Shown here piece after piece: positions 62,071 through 64,000 of a DNA stretch of 64,000 bases. The DNA comes from JAHEKD01 sp965215945 (lineage in GTDB: Bacteria > Pseudomonadota > Gammaproteobacteria > Arenicellales > JAHEKD01). Location: contig CBDCFC010000026.1 of assembly GCA_965215945.1 (NCBI GenBank), positions 62,001 through 126,000 on the forward strand, read 5' to 3'. Below the pieces are notes generated by a model. It worked only from the letters and a program-made list of their open reading frames with translations, ran no database searches and was not told where the DNA came from. A program made the position numbers and the translations under genes. Within the stretch, counting starts at the first letter, position 1, and each line of letters opens with the position of its first letter.

Positions 62071-62814
62071 TTAGATAAACTCAGCCTTAGTCGGCTTGGT
62101 TTTACCGATTTCAATCGCAGCACTTAAATCAATTTCTTCATCGAATAATGCCCTGCCGACAATCGCTCCGGAAATGTTGGGCAAGTTGCTTAACGTCGAT
62201 ATGTCATCCAGTGTTCTGGCAACACCGCTTGAAATAACCGGGATGTCTAATTCCGTCGCCATTTGTGTGGTCATGGCGAAACTTGTTTCTGGCAGGTCAT
62301 GAGCGCTGTCAATATCTGTATAGATCACCGCTGCGACGCCTGCTTTTTCCAGGCTTTTTGCAAGCTCTAATGGTGTATAGGCGGTGGGTTGCGTCCAACC
62401 GTCAACGACTACATTGTCATTTTTGGCATCGATGCTGATAACGATTTGGTCAGGATAATATTTACAGGCTTCGCTGACAAAGTGTGGATCATTAACGACT
62501 GCCGTGCCCAATACTGCCCGTGAAGCACCGTGATCCATCCACCATTGCAATGTATTCATGGTTCGAATACCGCCGGCAACCTGTACCGGCACACCCGCTT
62601 TTTTTATAATTTCACAAATTTCATCGGCATTATGATTGCCACCCTGGGCAACACCATCTAGGTCAACAACGTGGAGAAAACTCGCACCCGCTTCAACAAA
62701 TTTATTGGCCGCATCTAAAGGAGAAATACTGTACTCAACAGGCTGATCCATTTTGCCGCCTTTTAACTGAACGACTTTGCCATTCTGCAATTCAATTTTG
62801 GGATATATGATCAT
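62071..62814 (-). CDS. hisA: HisA-like ProFAR isomerase family protein
   Basis: This 247-residue TIM barrel is of the HisA/HisF superfamily. It has IIYPKIELQNGKVVQLKGG, FLHVVDLDGV, VPVQVAGGIRTMNTLQWWMDHGA, VVISIDAKNDN and ISSGVARTLDDIS. HisA isomerises ProFAR in histidine synthesis. In typical HisA the first strand is PAIDL with a catalytic Asp; here it is PKIEL with Glu8 in that position. The second aspartate (ISIDAK) is present. It stands alone next to hemE rather than in a his operon, so a diverged paralogue is possible. Confidence 0.78.
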   Translation of the reverse strand: MIIYPKIELQNGKVVQLKGGKMDQPVEYSISPLDAANKFVEAGASFLHVVDLDGVAQGGNHNADEICEIIKKAGVPVQVAGGIRTMNTLQWWMDHGASRAVLGTAVVNDPHFVSEACKYYPDQIVISIDAKNDNVVVDGWTQPTAYTPLELAKSLEKAGVAAVIYTDIDSAHDLPETSFAMTTQMATELDIPVISSGVARTLDDISTLSNLPNISGAIVGRALFDEEIDLSAAIEIGKTKPTKAEFI

Positions 62815-62868
62815 TGTCTAACGTCCTCCACCAGCTAGTCAAACGTATGATTTCAGTATATCACGCGA

Positions 62869-63924
62869 TTATCTGTCATAACGAAAGTTTAAAACCGTAT
62901 CCATCGCGACTTTGACTTTTTCAGGCTCGACACCGGGCTCAATGCCGTGCCCCAAATTAAAAATATGACCCGGCCGATTACCATAAGACTCAAGAATATG
63001 GGTCACTTCTCGTTTTATAGAATCCTCACTGCCGTACAATACGCCAGGATCAAGATTACCTTGCAGGGCAACCCTATTACCGACGCGATTAACAGCATCA
63101 CTAATATCGCATGTCCAATCCAAACCTAACCCAGCGCAACCGCTTTTAACCATGTCTTCCAGCCAGGCACCACCGCCTTTGGTGAATAAAATCACTGGAA
63201 TCTCAGGATGAAATTTATCGAGTGCTTGAATAATTTTATTCATTGGAGCAAGTGAAAATTGCCGGTAAGATGCATGTGTAAGCACTCCACCCCATGTATC
63301 AAAAATCATTAACACGTCGGCACCTGCCTCAACCTGAGCACTCAAGTACTGAATAATATTTTCAGCCAATAAATCCAATAATTGTTCGGCTGCTTGTGGT
63401 TCTGTGTAGATCAATGCTTTTGCTTTGGAAAAAGTTCGCGAGGAGCCTCCTTCAATCATGTATGTAGCCAAAGTCCAGGGACTGCCGGAAAATCCAATTA
63501 ACGGAATTGAGTCAGCCAGCGCGGCTTTTGTCGTTTTAACCGCATTCATAACATAGGACAACGACTCTACCGGATCAATAACCGGCAATGCTTCAATATC
63601 CTCTATAGATTCAATTCGCTTGGCAAATTGTGGACCATGATTTTCAGCGAAACTCAAACCCAAACCCATGGCATCGGGAATGGTTAAAATATCTGAAAAC
63701 AAAATAGCCGCATCCAGATTAAAGCGCTGCAATGGCTGCAGGGCAACCTGACAACAAAGCTCCGGATTTTTACACAATGACATAAAGTCGCCAGCCTGTT
63801 TTCTGATCTCAAGATATTCCGGCAGATAGCGTCCTGCCTGACGCATTAACCAGACAGGTGGACGATCCAGTTTTTCCCGTTTAAGCGCACGCAACAACCG
63901 ATCATTTCTTATTTTTCTTGACAT
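62869..63924 (-). CDS. hemE: Uroporphyrinogen decarboxylase
   Basis: This 351-residue protein has the signature PPVWLMRQAGRYLPEY and AAILFSDILTIPDAMG. It also has GFSGSPWTLATYMIEGG, LMIFDTWGGVLTHASYRQF and GNRPGHIFNLGHGIEPGV, including conserved Arg/Asp/Tyr/His residues. It decarboxylates uroporphyrinogen III to coproporphyrinogen III in haem synthesis. The start is 7 bases after the stop of the gene entering from the right edge, so the two may be co-transcribed. Confidence 0.97.
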   Translation of the reverse strand: MSRKIRNDRLLRALKREKLDRPPVWLMRQAGRYLPEYLEIRKQAGDFMSLCKNPELCCQVALQPLQRFNLDAAILFSDILTIPDAMGLGLSFAENHGPQFAKRIESIEDIEALPVIDPVESLSYVMNAVKTTKAALADSIPLIGFSGSPWTLATYMIEGGSSRTFSKAKALIYTEPQAAEQLLDLLAENIIQYLSAQVEAGADVLMIFDTWGGVLTHASYRQFSLAPMNKIIQALDKFHPEIPVILFTKGGGAWLEDMVKSGCAGLGLDWTCDISDAVNRVGNRVALQGNLDPGVLYGSEDSIKREVTHILESYGNRPGHIFNLGHGIEPGVEPEKVKVAMDTVLNFRYDR

Positions 63925-63931
63925 CGAATTT

Positions 63932-64000
63932 TCAGCCTAAAGTCTGTTGGATCTCAGATTGAATTTGCTCGACAACCTTTTTTGGAGAATCGGCATCTTT
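63932..64000 (-). CDS. Unidentified gene, C-terminal fragment
   Basis: A minus-strand frame open at the window edge ends with TGA at 63932. It encodes 22 residues (KDADSPKKVVEQIQSEIQ then QTLG). It is too short for identification. Its position 7 bases before hemE suggests an operon. Confidence 0.45.
   Translation of the reverse strand, partial: KDADSPKKVVEQIQSEIQQTLG

Overview
The window reads as a chromosomal segment of a moderately AT-rich gammaproteobacterium. The evidence is the family content: cbb3 oxidase assembly genes (ccoI/ccoS), a split B12-dependent ribonucleotide reductase of the Pseudomonas nrdJa/nrdJb kind, a YhcB-type DUF1043 protein, Hsp33, HemH/HemE, a lysine/alanine-rich H1-like protein, and a two-gene AddAB-like helicase/nuclease pair. 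Short dispersed palindromic repeats are scattered between genes. I cannot name a genus from the sequence alone.

Layout. 1-3.7 kb: the end of ccoI, the short ccoS, then a minus-strand cluster of CBS protein, P-II-like protein, two DUF1538 membrane proteins and a TPR protein. 3.8-10.8 kb: dehydrogenases and oxidoreductases (two NAD(P)-dependent dehydrogenases, a Rieske oxygenase with a 3' frameshift, an aldo/keto reductase) and an ABC exporter. 11.0-22.6 kb is an accessory defence region: a VapBC-like toxin-antitoxin pair, a CRISPR array of 24 regular repeats plus one degenerate terminal repeat (24 spacers of 32 bp), and a complete type I-E cas operon transcribed toward the array (cas3-cse1-cse2-cas7-cas5-cas6e, then a two-gene insert, then cas1-cas2). 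The insert, between cas6e and cas1, is a nucleotidyltransferase-fold protein with an HTH partner and its own palindromic upstream region. It looks like a toxin-antitoxin module embedded between the interference and adaptation genes and is the most interesting item here. 23.1-35.2 kb: housekeeping and repair genes (rpe, Deg protease, 5'-nucleotidase, AddAB-like pair, hemH, nadA, H1-like protein). 35.5-38.4 kb: nrdJb/nrdJa, with two NrdR-like boxes 31 bp apart upstream. 39-46.8 kb: an SLC13-type transporter, an ABC-2 exporter pair, a giant AsmA protein and a repetitive lipoprotein. 47.07-48.45 kb: an IS110-family (IS1111 group) element with subterminal inverted repeats and a structured non-coding 3' region where a guide (seek/bridge) RNA is expected. 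48.6-64 kb: oxidative-stress repair (msrA, hslO, superoxide dismutase), cell-envelope genes, a decayed fructosamine kinase gene next to a MITE-like repeat, ilvE, an acyltransferase/SDR/beta-CASP nuclease cluster, lepB, a HisA-like isomerase, hemE and the end of one more gene.

How the genes work together. The I-E system is structurally complete: Cas3, the five Cascade subunits, Cas1-Cas2 and the array. Two features of it are unusual. Cas3 has no ATG/GTG/TTG start upstream of its conserved N-terminal YWGK motif and carries an extra helix-turn-helix-like stretch there. The array keeps a record of acquisition in a single-base repeat variant. The P-II/CBS/DUF1538 cluster looks like a cation/proton antiporter with its own nucleotide-sensing regulators. 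All functional statements rest on motif recognition; no database search was possible.
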